Shown here piece by piece: positions 24,503 through 33,914 of a DNA stretch of 46,569 bases; the first letter of the stretch is position 1; every line of letters starts with the position of its first letter. Position numbers and translations under genes: made by a program. The notes beneath the pieces were generated by a model, which searched no databases, was not told the DNA's origin, and saw only the letters and a list, made by a program, of their open reading frames with translations. The DNA comes from Ignavibacterium sp. (GTDB lineage: Bacteria > Bacteroidota > Ignavibacteria > Ignavibacteriales > Ignavibacteriaceae), in the NCBI GenBank assembly GCA_020354005.1, contig CP070637.1, positions 2,530,005-2,576,573 on the forward strand. Reading direction: 5' to 3'.

Positions 24503-27103
24503 ATGCTATTTTTCAGACATAATTTCCTTTTATTCCTTACATATTTAATTCTATTTTTTTACGGCACTGTTCCGGGACAGGTTATTTTCAGGGAATTTCC
24601 CGACTACCAACCCAACTTAAATGATCATAATTTTTTTGATATTACCGAAACCCGTAATATTATAATGTTGAACGGGGAATGGAGTGTATTCCCTGCAAGC
24701 GATGGTGATGAGAATAAGGTTACTATTAATGTGCCTTCTATTTTCGAAGGGGAAGGCGAATTCATTTTTGAAAGAAAATTTAAGTTAAGCGAAATAGATT
24801 TATTTACTAACTCATTCGATTTAATATTCTTTGGATTAAATTACAGAGCGGACATTTCAATCAATGATATTATTATTTACAGACATACCGGTGGGGAATT
24901 TCCTTTTAAGATTGAACTCTCAAAAGATATTCTTCTCAGCGAGTCGGTTAATGTTCTCTCGGTTCATTTGTTCTATAAATTAGATTCTAAAAACACAATT
25001 CCATTAAAGCAAAGATTTCTCTATTCTAATAACCGTGGTGGAATATTCCGTGATGTTTATATTCATAAAAAACCATCTGTTAATATTTCCTCACTCAATT
25101 TAATTAGCGATTATGATGCCGATGCTGATAAAGCAACTCTGGATTTACGCACTATCGTAATCAATCAGGGAAAGTTGCTAAATGGTGAATTACAGGATGA
25201 ATCACTCTCACTTACCTTAAAAACAAAAATCACTTCCCCAGATACTGCTGAAATAATTGAATTAAGTGATTATTCATTTCAACTGGATAGAAACAAAGAA
25301 TTAGCTATTGAGCAATCAAGGGAAATTAGAAATCCAATTGTTTGGTCGTCGGAATCACCACAGTCCTATTATGTTCGAATGGAGTTATGGAAGGAAGATT
25401 TGTTAATAGATGTTATTAATCGATCAGTTGCAATTTATAGTTTTCAGGTTCTTGACAATGCACTTTTGTTTAACGGGAAGAACTTTAAACTTGATGGAGT
25501 TGTTTACATTCCGGAATTTGAATCTTACGGAGGGTTAATAAATTATAAACAATTCGAAGACGATATAAGATTAATAAAGAATGCAGGTTTTAATGCTGTA
25601 CGAATTGCAAAGACTGTCCCCCATCCTTATTGTTTATCTCTTTGTGAAAAGTATGGTCTGCTTGCTTTTATAGAACTCCCTATTGGAATGATACCCGAAA
25701 AGATAACACAGGATCAAAATTTTGTTGTAAGGTGCAGGAATTTTCTCACAAGTTATTTTAATTCATTTGAGAAATACTCAGCGGTAGCCGGTGTTGGTTT
25801 AGGCAGTTCTTATTTAACATCTATTGATTCTCACAGGTCTTTATTAATTAATCTTGGCGAATTAATTAAGGATAACACTAATTGGGTAAGTTATGCATCG
25901 TTTGGAAATTTGAATATAAAGGCGCTTGAAAATATTGATCTTTATGGACTGGAACTTATTAACAATATACCTGAGAATATACAGGATGATATCGTTAGTT
26001 TGCAAAATGCTATTGGTCAGGGCAGGATTTTTATTTCTGAGGCATCATATGCTGTAAACAGGGGAAACAGTGATGGATATGTAAATAAATACACGTATGA
26101 AGCACAAGCAAAATATTTTGCTGATCTGATTGATTATTCTCGGATGAATCCTCTAGTGGGTTATTTTATAAATAGTATAACGGATATCAGGGGCGATTAC
26201 TCGTCACTGCTTTCAGGCTATAGCGAAGAAAATATTTATAATATCGGGATGGTTGATGAAAGCAGGTCAACGAATCGATTAGGTTATAAAGTTGTTTCAT
26301 CCAAATTAAATAACACAGAGAAAGTAACAATTCCAATTGGCAGCGTTAAAGATGATGCACCAATGATTTTTATACTGATTGGTTTGGCGCTTGCTTTGCT
26401 TATGGGTGTGCTTGTTAATTCGGGAAGAAAGTTTAGAGAGGATGCATCAAGAGCTCTGTTGCGGCCTTTTAATTTTTATTCTGATGTAAGGGATCAAAGA
26501 ATAATGTCTGCATACCACACAACATTTTTAGCATTCATTATTGTAATAGTACAGGCACTAATTATTAGTAATATTTTATACTACTTTAAAACGAATATTG
26601 TTTTTGAAAAATTATTACTTTCGTTAGGTTCTCCTGCTATTCTTAGTGTTGTAAATTATCTATGCTGGCATCCGTTTAATGCTATTGTTTGGTTATCAGT
26701 TATTGGTATACTGGCGTTTTTAATTACTGCGCTTTTAATAAGAGTAGGTTCACTTTTTATTAGGACACGGATTTACTTATCAAGCATTTATTTTGCGGTA
26801 GTATGGGCATTTCTGCCAATGGTGTTTTTGATTCCTCTCGGTATCGTTTTATACAGAGTATTGGTTGCAGATATTCTTAATGTTTATGTATTTCTATCTC
26901 TGTTTGTACTTGGTGGATGGGTACTTTACAGACTGTTCAAGGGCGTTTATGTAATTTATGATTCAAGTTCCGGTGGTGTGTATTTTTACGGCATTTTATT
27001 GATACTGTTTATTGCCAGCGGCATTTTACTGTATTTTGAAATTAATAATTACGCAATTCAGTATTTATTCTTCACGTTAAAACAATATGGAATACTTGGT
27101 TAG
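24503..27103 (+). CDS. GH2-like protein fused to a polytopic membrane domain, likely catalytically degenerate
   Basis: An 866-residue protein. It begins with a signal-like segment (about 8-26), then a GH2-type sugar-binding jelly roll (LNGEWSVFP, then NRGGIFRDVYIHKKP near 177-190). An Ig-like domain follows (about 195-320) and then a TIM barrel (FKLDGVVYIPEFESYGG, DIRLIKNAGFNAVRIAKTVPHPY near 328-375). The expected acid/base 'NE' reads GLGSS at 432-436, so that glutamate is missing. The nucleophile-position E513 in IFISEASYA is retained. The C-terminal 230 residues (about 624-866) form at least five membrane segments. I read it as a membrane-anchored, possibly sugar-binding pseudo-glycosidase. 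It ends 7 nt before smc. The function is unknown. Confidence 0.8.
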   Translation: MLFFRHNFLLFLTYLILFFYGTVPGQVIFREFPDYQPNLNDHNFFDITETRNIIMLNGEWSVFPASDGDENKVTINVPSIFEGEGEFIFERKFKLSEIDLFTNSFDLIFFGLNYRADISINDIIIYRHTGGEFPFKIELSKDILLSESVNVLSVHLFYKLDSKNTIPLKQRFLYSNNRGGIFRDVYIHKKPSVNISSLNLISDYDADADKATLDLRTIVINQGKLLNGELQDESLSLTLKTKITSPDTAEIIELSDYSFQLDRNKELAIEQSREIRNPIVWSSESPQSYYVRMELWKEDLLIDVINRSVAIYSFQVLDNALLFNGKNFKLDGVVYIPEFESYGGLINYKQFEDDIRLIKNAGFNAVRIAKTVPHPYCLSLCEKYGLLAFIELPIGMIPEKITQDQNFVVRCRNFLTSYFNSFEKYSAVAGVGLGSSYLTSIDSHRSLLINLGELIKDNTNWVSYASFGNLNIKALENIDLYGLELINNIPENIQDDIVSLQNAIGQGRIFISEASYAVNRGNSDGYVNKYTYEAQAKYFADLIDYSRMNPLVGYFINSITDIRGDYSSLLSGYSEENIYNIGMVDESRSTNRLGYKVVSSKLNNTEKVTIPIGSVKDDAPMIFILIGLALALLMGVLVNSGRKFREDASRALLRPFNFYSDVRDQRIMSAYHTTFLAFIIVIVQALIISNILYYFKTNIVFEKLLLSLGSPAILSVVNYLCWHPFNAIVWLSVIGILAFLITALLIRVGSLFIRTRIYLSSIYFAVVWAFLPMVFLIPLGIVLYRVLVADILNVYVFLSLFVLGGWVLYRLFKGVYVIYDSSSGGVYFYGILLILFIASGILLYFEINNYAIQYLFFTLKQYGILG

Positions 27104-27110
27104 GTAGAGA

Positions 27111-30100
27111 ATGTATTTATCCGAAATAGAAATATTTGGTTTTAAATCCTTTGCCCAGAAAACAGGCATAAAATTTAACGAGGGCATAACAGCTATCGTT
27201 GGTCCTAACGGTTGTGGTAAAACTAATATTGTAGATGCAATAAGATGGTGCCTTGGTGAGCAAAAAAGCGGGATGCTCAGAAGCGATAAAATGGAAAATG
27301 TTATTTTCAACGGTACTGCTTCTAAAAAACCAATGGGGATGGCAGAGGTATCGCTTACAATACACAACACAAAAGGAATTCTGCCGACCGAATTTACTGA
27401 TCTAACAATAACACGCCGCATATTCAGATCTGGTGAGAGTGAGTATCTTCTTAATAAAAATATCTGCCGGTTAAAAGATATTACTAACCTGTTTATGGAT
27501 ACAGGTATTGGTGCCAACGCCTACTCCGTTATAGAATTAAAAATGGTTGAAACAATATTGAGCAATAAGGCTGAAGAGCGTAGAACAATGTTCGAGGAAG
27601 CAGCAGGTGTAAAGAAGTACAAACATCGAAGGAGAATGGCAATAAGAAAGCTTGATGAAGTGAAAAGTGATTTAGTTAGGGTTAACGACATTGTTACGGA
27701 AGTTACAAGAAAAGTAAACTCATTAGAAAGACAGGCACGTAAATCAAGAAGGTATAATAAATTATCTGCTATACTGAAAGATGCCGAACTTGAATTTGCA
27801 GAACGGGAATATGCATTTTTTAAAAAACACGTTAATGAATTAAACGATTCCCAAAAGGAAAATCTTGACCAAAAAATCAGTATTGAAGGCGAGATAAAAA
27901 AATTATCCGATCAGCTTAATGAGATAAAGCAAACTTCAGTTAATATTGAAAAAAATCTTACCGAGAAACGTGCTGAGATTTCTTCACAGACAGAAAAGAT
28001 CTACGATATACAAAATTCACTTTCAGTTTCTGCTGAACGAAAGAACTCGATTGTAAATAATGTAGAAAAATATTCCAATGAATTTGAAGATTTGAAAGTT
28101 CAACTATTTGAAACACAAGAATCGGTAGTTAATTGTAAGGAAGAACATTCGACTATTTCTGAAGACATAGAAAAAGCTCAACAAGAAAATGGAGCGCTTG
28201 GTAACCAGATTACTGATTTGAGAACAAAGCTGAATGAGAAGAGGAATGTTTTAAGATCCAAATCCGATGAAATGATGGACAGAGTGAATTTGATAACCAA
28301 TACTGAAAATGAGCTAACCAATTTTGTCAATGCACTCGATGAAAGAAATAATTCAATAACTAAACTCAATAATAAAATTCAGGATTTATCAAGTAAAGTT
28401 GCAAAAACAGTAGAGTTCATTGATGAATTAAATGTAGAGCAAGAAAACACTTCTTCAAAACTGAGGGAAGCAGAAGAAACTTACACGCAAAAGCAGGAGG
28501 ATAAAGAACAACTTGAGAAGCAACTTGATGTACTGAAAACGAAAAAGCTTGAGCAGGAAGCGAATATAAAAGCTGCTAATGATAAGATTTTCTTTCTTCA
28601 GGAATTGGTGGATAACCTTGAAGGATTTTCCAAAGGAACTAAAACTTTGGTTGAAGATTCCACGTGGTCGAAGAAAGGAATGGCACTGTTGGCTAATGTT
28701 GGTCACTCAACATCAAAATTCAGGATTGCAATTGAAGCAGCTTTAAAAAACAATTTGGATAATATACTGCTTGAGTCTATTGATGATTTAATGAGAGGTA
28801 TTGAACTATTAAAGAAAAACGAAATTGGGAAAGCTTCATTTTATCTGCCCGGCATTAAACCGGAGACGACAAAAGGAATTGTAAGAAAGCTTCAGAACTG
28901 GAAGTATACCAGACACGTTAAAAAAGTTCTCTCCCGAAAGGGAGTCTTAGGATTTGCATCTGAATTTGTTGAGACTGATCTAAAGTGGCATCATTATTTT
29001 AAAATCCTTTTAGAAGGAGTCGTAGTTGTTGATAATCTTGAAACTGCAATGTCCTTAGTGCAAGACTATTCCGAGTTCCAATATGCAACTTTAGATGGTG
29101 ACTACATCAATATCTTTGGTGTTGTAGAAGCGGGATCGGTACCGAAGGCAGACGATACAATTTTTGGAAGACTGCAATTATTAGATGAACTTGTAAAGGA
29201 CATCCCCGATAAAGAAATCGAGCTCAAGCAAATTGAACAAAGTATTAAGGAGGTTGAGCTTGAAATAAACGATATTGATTTGAAAGATATATCCTCGCAA
29301 GGCAAAATGCTTGTTAATGATCTTGCAAATATCGAAAAGCAAATTGGTCAGTTTGAGTTTGAGCAGAATAAATCAAATGATGAAATTGATAATTCCCATG
29401 ATGAAATTAATAACATTACTCAAGAAGTAAATGAAATAGAACATAAAAAAGATACTGTCCTGGAAAGACTGGAAATACTTAGACGTGAAAAGAAATATGC
29501 TGAAGTAGAATTTTCAGAATTGGGGAAAGACTTTAATGAATTTGAGGAAAATTATAATACACAAATTGAACAGCAGAACAAACAAAAACTTTATTTAGAA
29601 AGACTTCAGGGTGATAGGAGAAATCTCATCAACAATGTTGAGCAGGCTGAAAAAAATATTTATCAAACAAAAAACGCCCTCGAAAAACGGGTTAATGATA
29701 TAAACACTTCGAAGGAAGATATTTCGAACATTGAAAATGAAATTGAAGTAAAAAGCACAGAACTTTTGGAATTAGTAAGATTTAAAGAAATTATTCAGGC
29801 TGAAGAGAAAGAAATAGAAGAAAAACACACAGAATTAAGAATGGAAATTTCCAGTCTTGAAAAAGATCAGAATAATTTAAGAAATGAACGCGAAGTCTTA
29901 TCAGATAAGCTCCATTCGACTGATATAAAACTAAATGAACTTAAACTTAAATCTGAAAACCTCATTGAGCACATAAATGAACTATACTCAAAATCACTTG
30001 AGTACAAAGAGTTTGATGATCTTGAAGAATTTAATTTTGAAGAAAAAAGTCAGCAAGTTCACGAACTAAAAGAGAAAATAAAAAGTCTCGGACCAATTAA

Positions 30101-30710
30101 TTTACTGGCCTATTCTGAATTTGAAGAAGAAAAACAACGACAGGAATTTCTCTTAAAGCAAAGAGATGATTTACTTGAGTCGGAAAAAGATATAGTAAAA
30201 ACAATTGAGGAAATTAATAACACAGCACAAGAAAAGTTTATAGACACTTTTGAAAAGATAAGAGGGCATTTTGTTGAAATCTTTCGAGGTTTGTTTAATC
30301 CAGGCGATGAAGCTGATCTTAAATTGGAAGATAATGTTGATCCCTTAGAAGCTAAAATTGAGATTATAGCCAAGCCAAAAGGTAAAAGACCAACTTCTAT
30401 TGAATTACTCTCTGGTGGTGAAAAAACGTTAACAGCAATTGCTCTCTTATTTGCTATCTATTTAGTTAAACCAAGTCCGTTTTGTATTTTGGATGAGATT
30501 GATGCACCGCTTGATGATGCCAACATTGACAGATTTACAAGAATTTTATATGACTTTAGTGATGACACCCAGTTTATTGTTGTTACTCACAACAAGCGGA
30601 CAATGGAAGCAGCCGAAACAATGTATGGTGTGACTATGCAGGATGAAGGTGTATCAAAGCTGGTAAGTGTTTTGTTTAATGAGGATTTTGATTTTGTTGC
30701 ACAAGTTTAA
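27111..30710 (+). CDS. smc: Chromosome segregation ATPase SMC
   Basis: Condensin ATPase that organises and separates chromosomes. 1199 residues, normal. The N-terminal Walker A GPNGCGKTNI is at 31-40. The C-terminal head carries ABC signature LLSGGEKTLTAIALLFAIY and Walker B FCILDEIDAPLDDANIDRF. Two long coiled-coil arms flank the hinge (about residues 510-680, with a GVLGFASEFVETD region). The ATG at 27111 lies 7 nt past the GH2-like gene, which suggests co-transcription. scpA and scpB are not in the window. Confidence 0.97.
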   Translation: MYLSEIEIFGFKSFAQKTGIKFNEGITAIVGPNGCGKTNIVDAIRWCLGEQKSGMLRSDKMENVIFNGTASKKPMGMAEVSLTIHNTKGILPTEFTDLTITRRIFRSGESEYLLNKNICRLKDITNLFMDTGIGANAYSVIELKMVETILSNKAEERRTMFEEAAGVKKYKHRRRMAIRKLDEVKSDLVRVNDIVTEVTRKVNSLERQARKSRRYNKLSAILKDAELEFAEREYAFFKKHVNELNDSQKENLDQKISIEGEIKKLSDQLNEIKQTSVNIEKNLTEKRAEISSQTEKIYDIQNSLSVSAERKNSIVNNVEKYSNEFEDLKVQLFETQESVVNCKEEHSTISEDIEKAQQENGALGNQITDLRTKLNEKRNVLRSKSDEMMDRVNLITNTENELTNFVNALDERNNSITKLNNKIQDLSSKVAKTVEFIDELNVEQENTSSKLREAEETYTQKQEDKEQLEKQLDVLKTKKLEQEANIKAANDKIFFLQELVDNLEGFSKGTKTLVEDSTWSKKGMALLANVGHSTSKFRIAIEAALKNNLDNILLESIDDLMRGIELLKKNEIGKASFYLPGIKPETTKGIVRKLQNWKYTRHVKKVLSRKGVLGFASEFVETDLKWHHYFKILLEGVVVVDNLETAMSLVQDYSEFQYATLDGDYINIFGVVEAGSVPKADDTIFGRLQLLDELVKDIPDKEIELKQIEQSIKEVELEINDIDLKDISSQGKMLVNDLANIEKQIGQFEFEQNKSNDEIDNSHDEINNITQEVNEIEHKKDTVLERLEILRREKKYAEVEFSELGKDFNEFEENYNTQIEQQNKQKLYLERLQGDRRNLINNVEQAEKNIYQTKNALEKRVNDINTSKEDISNIENEIEVKSTELLELVRFKEIIQAEEKEIEEKHTELRMEISSLEKDQNNLRNEREVLSDKLHSTDIKLNELKLKSENLIEHINELYSKSLEYKEFDDLEEFNFEEKSQQVHELKEKIKSLGPINLLAYSEFEEEKQRQEFLLKQRDDLLESEKDIVKTIEEINNTAQEKFIDTFEKIRGHFVEIFRGLFNPGDEADLKLEDNVDPLEAKIEIIAKPKGKRPTSIELLSGGEKTLTAIALLFAIYLVKPSPFCILDEIDAPLDDANIDRFTRILYDFSDDTQFIVVTHNKRTMEAAETMYGVTMQDEGVSKLVSVLFNEDFDFVAQV

Positions 30711-30769
30711 ACTCCTCCACGTATTAATTCCTATAAGAAAGTAACCTAAAAAAAATTAATTAGTGTTGT

Positions 30770-31489
30770 ATGAAAAGACGGGAATTTAAAATATTTATGG
30801 ATTTTGACGGCACACTATCTCAAAAGGATGTGGGTGAGCAGATTTTTAATAAGTTCGGTGATGAGAAGCAGGTAATAAAAATAATTGATGATCTGCTGAA
30901 CGATAGAATATCATCAAAACAAAGCTGGATTGATTTGTGTAATTCTGTGTCATCTGTTACTGAAGAAGAGCTTAACGAGTTTCTTGAAACAATGCAAATT
31001 GAAACCACATTTCCTTCTTTTCAGAAATATTGTAAGGAGCATAAATTTGAGATATATGTGCTAAGCGATGGATTCGATTTTTATATAGACAGGATACTGA
31101 AGAATCATAAGATTGATGGTTTGGTTGTTTATGCTAATCATCTGAAAATAATGGAGGGTAAACTAATTCCTTCTTTCCCTTATTATGATGAATCCAGTTA
31201 TAGCTCTGCTAATTGTAAAAGTAATCATATTATCAATCATTCTTCAGAGGATGATTTTACTGTTTTTATTGGGGATGGAAACTCGGATAAAGACGTAGTT
31301 GAATATTGTGATTTCATCTTTGCAAAGGATCATTTATTAAAGTACTGCGAGAAGGAAAGAATAACATTCTTCCCCTTTAAAAATTTTGATGATGTAACTA
31401 AAAAGATAGATGAGTTGAAAGAGAAGAAAAGATTAAAGAAACGAAACAGGGCTGTATTAAAACGTAAACAAGCATATATGGTTGAGTAA
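30770..31489 (+). CDS. HAD superfamily phosphatase (MtnX/phosphoserine phosphatase-like)
   Basis: A 239-residue HAD-IB hydrolase. The nucleophile motif is MDFDGTLSQKD with D11 and D13. Motif II is VLSDGFDFYIDRIL and motif IV is FIGDGNSDKDVVEYCDFIFAKD. The arrangement resembles MtnX (2-hydroxy-3-keto-5-methylthiopentenyl-1-phosphate phosphatase) and SerB-like enzymes, but no other methionine-salvage gene is nearby, so I leave the substrate open. It ends in a very basic tail (KEKKRLKKRNRAVLKRKQ). It precedes the methyltransferase-like gene by 8 nt. Confidence 0.85.
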   Translation: MKRREFKIFMDFDGTLSQKDVGEQIFNKFGDEKQVIKIIDDLLNDRISSKQSWIDLCNSVSSVTEEELNEFLETMQIETTFPSFQKYCKEHKFEIYVLSDGFDFYIDRILKNHKIDGLVVYANHLKIMEGKLIPSFPYYDESSYSSANCKSNHIINHSSEDDFTVFIGDGNSDKDVVEYCDFIFAKDHLLKYCEKERITFFPFKNFDDVTKKIDELKEKKRLKKRNRAVLKRKQAYMVE

Positions 31490-31497
31490 AGTAATCA

Positions 31498-32100
31498 ATG
31501 AGAAAAAATTTTTATGCATCAGGAATATCAAAAAAGTTTTTTAATTATCGGAGTTATACCCCAATTCCATTTGTAGTACTTATGGTAATCTTTGCCAAAC
31601 CAACAGTTGCTTCATTGGTAGTTGGTTTTGCCATTGCTCTCTTCGGAGAGTATTTAAGGTTTTGGGGTGTAAGTTGGGCTGGTAGCGAAACAAGAACTAC
31701 AGGTGGAGTTGGCGGAACATATTTAATAATAAGCGGTCCATTTGCATACGTAAGGAATCCTCTCTATGTAGGAAACATTTTGATTTATGTTGGAATTGGA
31801 ATAATGTCGATGGCATTGTTTCCTTACTTGCAGATTGCTGCACTGATTTTTTTTTCATTGCAATATCATTTTATTGTTTTGGAGGAAGAAGGATATTTAG
31901 TTGATGAGTTTAGTGATTATGATGAGTATTGTAAGCAAGTACCAAGATTTTTTCCACGTTTAACTCCGTATAAAAATAGTGTTGTTGAACAACCGCCGTT
32001 TAGCCTAAAAGCCGGCTTTAGGTCGGAGCAGAGGTCATTGCAAGCCTTTTTTGTAGTATCACTGACTATTGTGATTATTTGGGTTGTACAAAATTCATGA
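31498..32100 (+). CDS. Isoprenylcysteine carboxyl methyltransferase/phospholipid methyltransferase-family membrane protein
   Basis: A 200-residue polytopic membrane protein with about five hydrophobic segments. The ICMT/PEMT-like SAM-binding signature is GPFAYVRNPLYVGNILIYVGIGIM (about 80-103), followed by the E-E-G-Y-L and Y-x-x-Y-C-K-Q-V-P-R-F-F-P motif. Such bacterial proteins are usually of unknown methyl acceptor, often lipid-related. Its stop overlaps the lpxB ATG (ATGA), placing it in the lipid A operon. The functional link is inference. Confidence 0.85.
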   Translation: MRKNFYASGISKKFFNYRSYTPIPFVVLMVIFAKPTVASLVVGFAIALFGEYLRFWGVSWAGSETRTTGGVGGTYLIISGPFAYVRNPLYVGNILIYVGIGIMSMALFPYLQIAALIFFSLQYHFIVLEEEGYLVDEFSDYDEYCKQVPRFFPRLTPYKNSVVEQPPFSLKAGFRSEQRSLQAFFVVSLTIVIIWVVQNS

Positions 32101-33257
32101 GTGCAGCTGGTGACGAGAAAAGTGAGCAAAGTTTATTAATAATTGCCGGAGAAGAATCGGGTGATTTAATAGGTGCATCGTTAATTAGAGAATTGATGAA
32201 GCAAAATCCCGAATTAAATATTGTTGGTATTGGTGGGGATAATATGCGTAATGAAGGAATTGATATTATTCATCACATAAAGGAAATGGCGTTTTTAGGA
32301 TTTGCTGAAGTTGTAAAACATATACCTTTTATTAAAAAAGTTCAGGCTGATATAATAAACGCAGTAGAAAATAAGAAAATTAAAAATGCAGTATTAATTG
32401 ATTATCCGGGATTCAATTTGAGCATCGCAAAAAAGCTAAAGAAAATAGAAATAAGGATTATTTATTACGTTTCGCCACAGCTTTGGGCATGGGGCTCTGG
32501 AAGAATGGCTAAAATAAAAAAGGTTGTTGATAAAATGCTCGTTGTATTTCCATTCGAGGAGCAATTGTATAATGATTATGGTGTGGATGTTTCATTTGTC
32601 GGGCATCCATTAATTGACAGGGTAAATGAACACAAGTTTTTGAATCGTGAAGAACTGTTTGAGAAATTTCAATTAGACTCATCAAAAGATATTTTACTTT
32701 TAATGCCGGGTAGCAGAAGGCAGGAAGTTCAAAAGATATTGCCGGATACGTTCACTGCTGCCCAACAGTTATCTGATGAGTTTAATCTGCAAACTGTTAT
32801 AACTTGTTCTGCGAATTTGGATGAGAATATATTTCGTGAAAAATATACCTTTGCTGGTATGAAAGTTATAAAGGGATACACGTATGATTTAATGAAGTAT
32901 TCAAGATTTGGAATAATTAAATCGGGTACTTCAACTTTGGAATCTGGCTATTTTGCAATACCAATGATAGTTGTTTATAAAACAAGTGCTCTTTCGTTTA
33001 TTATTGGTAAAAACCTTGTTAAGGTAAACAAAATTGGCATGGTAAATATTCTTCTTGATGATAATGTTGTTCCGGAGCTTATTCAAAATGATGTTACGCA
33101 AGAAAATATTTATAAAACCGGAAAAGAAATTTTAGGTGATGAAACAAATTATTCGTTGATAAAGGAAAGGTTATCTGGCGTAAAAAGTAAACTTGGTACA
33201 GCAGGTGCATCAGCACGTGCTGCAAATTATATCAGTACATTAATGAATGAAGCTTAG
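32097..33257 (+). CDS. lpxB: Lipid-A-disaccharide synthase
   Basis: Joins UDP-2,3-diacylglucosamine and lipid X into the lipid A disaccharide. About 386 residues from the ATG at 32097, which overlaps the previous stop by 4 nt. A longer frame begins with a TTG at 32079, but the ATG is preferred. Motifs: IIAGEESGDLIGASLIREL at the N-terminus, VGIGGDNMRNEG, YYVSPQLWAWGSGR, FVGHPLIDR, LLMPGSRRQEV, and the C-terminal IKSGTSTLESGYFAIPMIVVYK. It shows the window comes from an LPS-making Gram-negative bacterium. Confidence 0.96.
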   Translation: MSAAGDEKSEQSLLIIAGEESGDLIGASLIRELMKQNPELNIVGIGGDNMRNEGIDIIHHIKEMAFLGFAEVVKHIPFIKKVQADIINAVENKKIKNAVLIDYPGFNLSIAKKLKKIEIRIIYYVSPQLWAWGSGRMAKIKKVVDKMLVVFPFEEQLYNDYGVDVSFVGHPLIDRVNEHKFLNREELFEKFQLDSSKDILLLMPGSRRQEVQKILPDTFTAAQQLSDEFNLQTVITCSANLDENIFREKYTFAGMKVIKGYTYDLMKYSRFGIIKSGTSTLESGYFAIPMIVVYKTSALSFIIGKNLVKVNKIGMVNILLDDNVVPELIQNDVTQENIYKTGKEILGDETNYSLIKERLSGVKSKLGTAGASARAANYISTLMNEA

Positions 33258-33903
33258 AAAGTTTTGGCAGGATAGTTTAAGATTTTTAGCACATTATTTT
33301 TTGGGAAATATTGCATCCATACTTTGTAAAAGTATCAGGATAATAAAAATAAATGATGATCATATTAAGCGCTTTGAACAGAGCAACAAAAACTACATTT
33401 TGGCTTTCTGGCACGGAACAATGCTTCTTCCGTGGTATTTGCATGCAAATCAGAATTTTGTTGCGCTGATAAGTAAAAGTAAAGATGGTGAATTATTGGC
33501 TAAGATATTAGAGAATTGGAATTACAAAGTGGTCCGCGGCTCGAGCAGCAAAGGTGGTGACGATGCATTGAAAATTATGGTTGAACATGCGGAAGATAAT
33601 TATTCGGTGGCAATTACACCGGATGGACCAAGAGGGCCAGCATATAAAATAAAACCAGGTGCAGTTGTAACTAGCAAAAAAAGTAAAGTGCCGCTGGTGC
33701 TTGCTGGTGTTGGTTTTAGTAATAAAAAGAAATTTAATAGTTGGGATCGATTTGAAATGCCTTACATTTTTAGTAAGGCAAAAATTATTTATTCTGATCC
33801 TATTAATATAGATGAAGACTTAACATTTGATGAAACTTCAGCGATGATGCAAGAATGTGAAGCAAAGCTGCATGAATTGCAGGAGCTGGCTGCGGAATTT
33901 TGA
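33247..33903 (+). CDS. Lysophospholipid acyltransferase-family protein (DUF374)
   Basis: A 218-residue DUF374 protein of the LPLAT fold. The HGTMLLPWYL segment carries the acyltransferase histidine. KSKDGELLAKILENWNYKVVRGSSSKGGDDALKIM and the ITPDGPRGPAYKIKPGAVV block are the DUF374 signatures. It lies between lpxB and lpxK, overlapping lpxB by 11 nt, so it probably acylates lipid A or a related lipid. Classical LpxL/LpxM acyltransferases look different. The exact acceptor and acyl donor are not known from sequence. Confidence 0.88.
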   Translation: MKLRKFWQDSLRFLAHYFLGNIASILCKSIRIIKINDDHIKRFEQSNKNYILAFWHGTMLLPWYLHANQNFVALISKSKDGELLAKILENWNYKVVRGSSSKGGDDALKIMVEHAEDNYSVAITPDGPRGPAYKIKPGAVVTSKKSKVPLVLAGVGFSNKKKFNSWDRFEMPYIFSKAKIIYSDPINIDEDLTFDETSAMMQECEAKLHELQELAAEF

Positions 33904-33914
33904 TTTATTAAAAA

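Noticed and set aside
24503-27103. Active beta-galactosidase/glucuronidase
   Set aside because: The domain order is GH2-like but the acid/base glutamate position reads serine and a membrane domain is fused, so an enzyme name would mislead.
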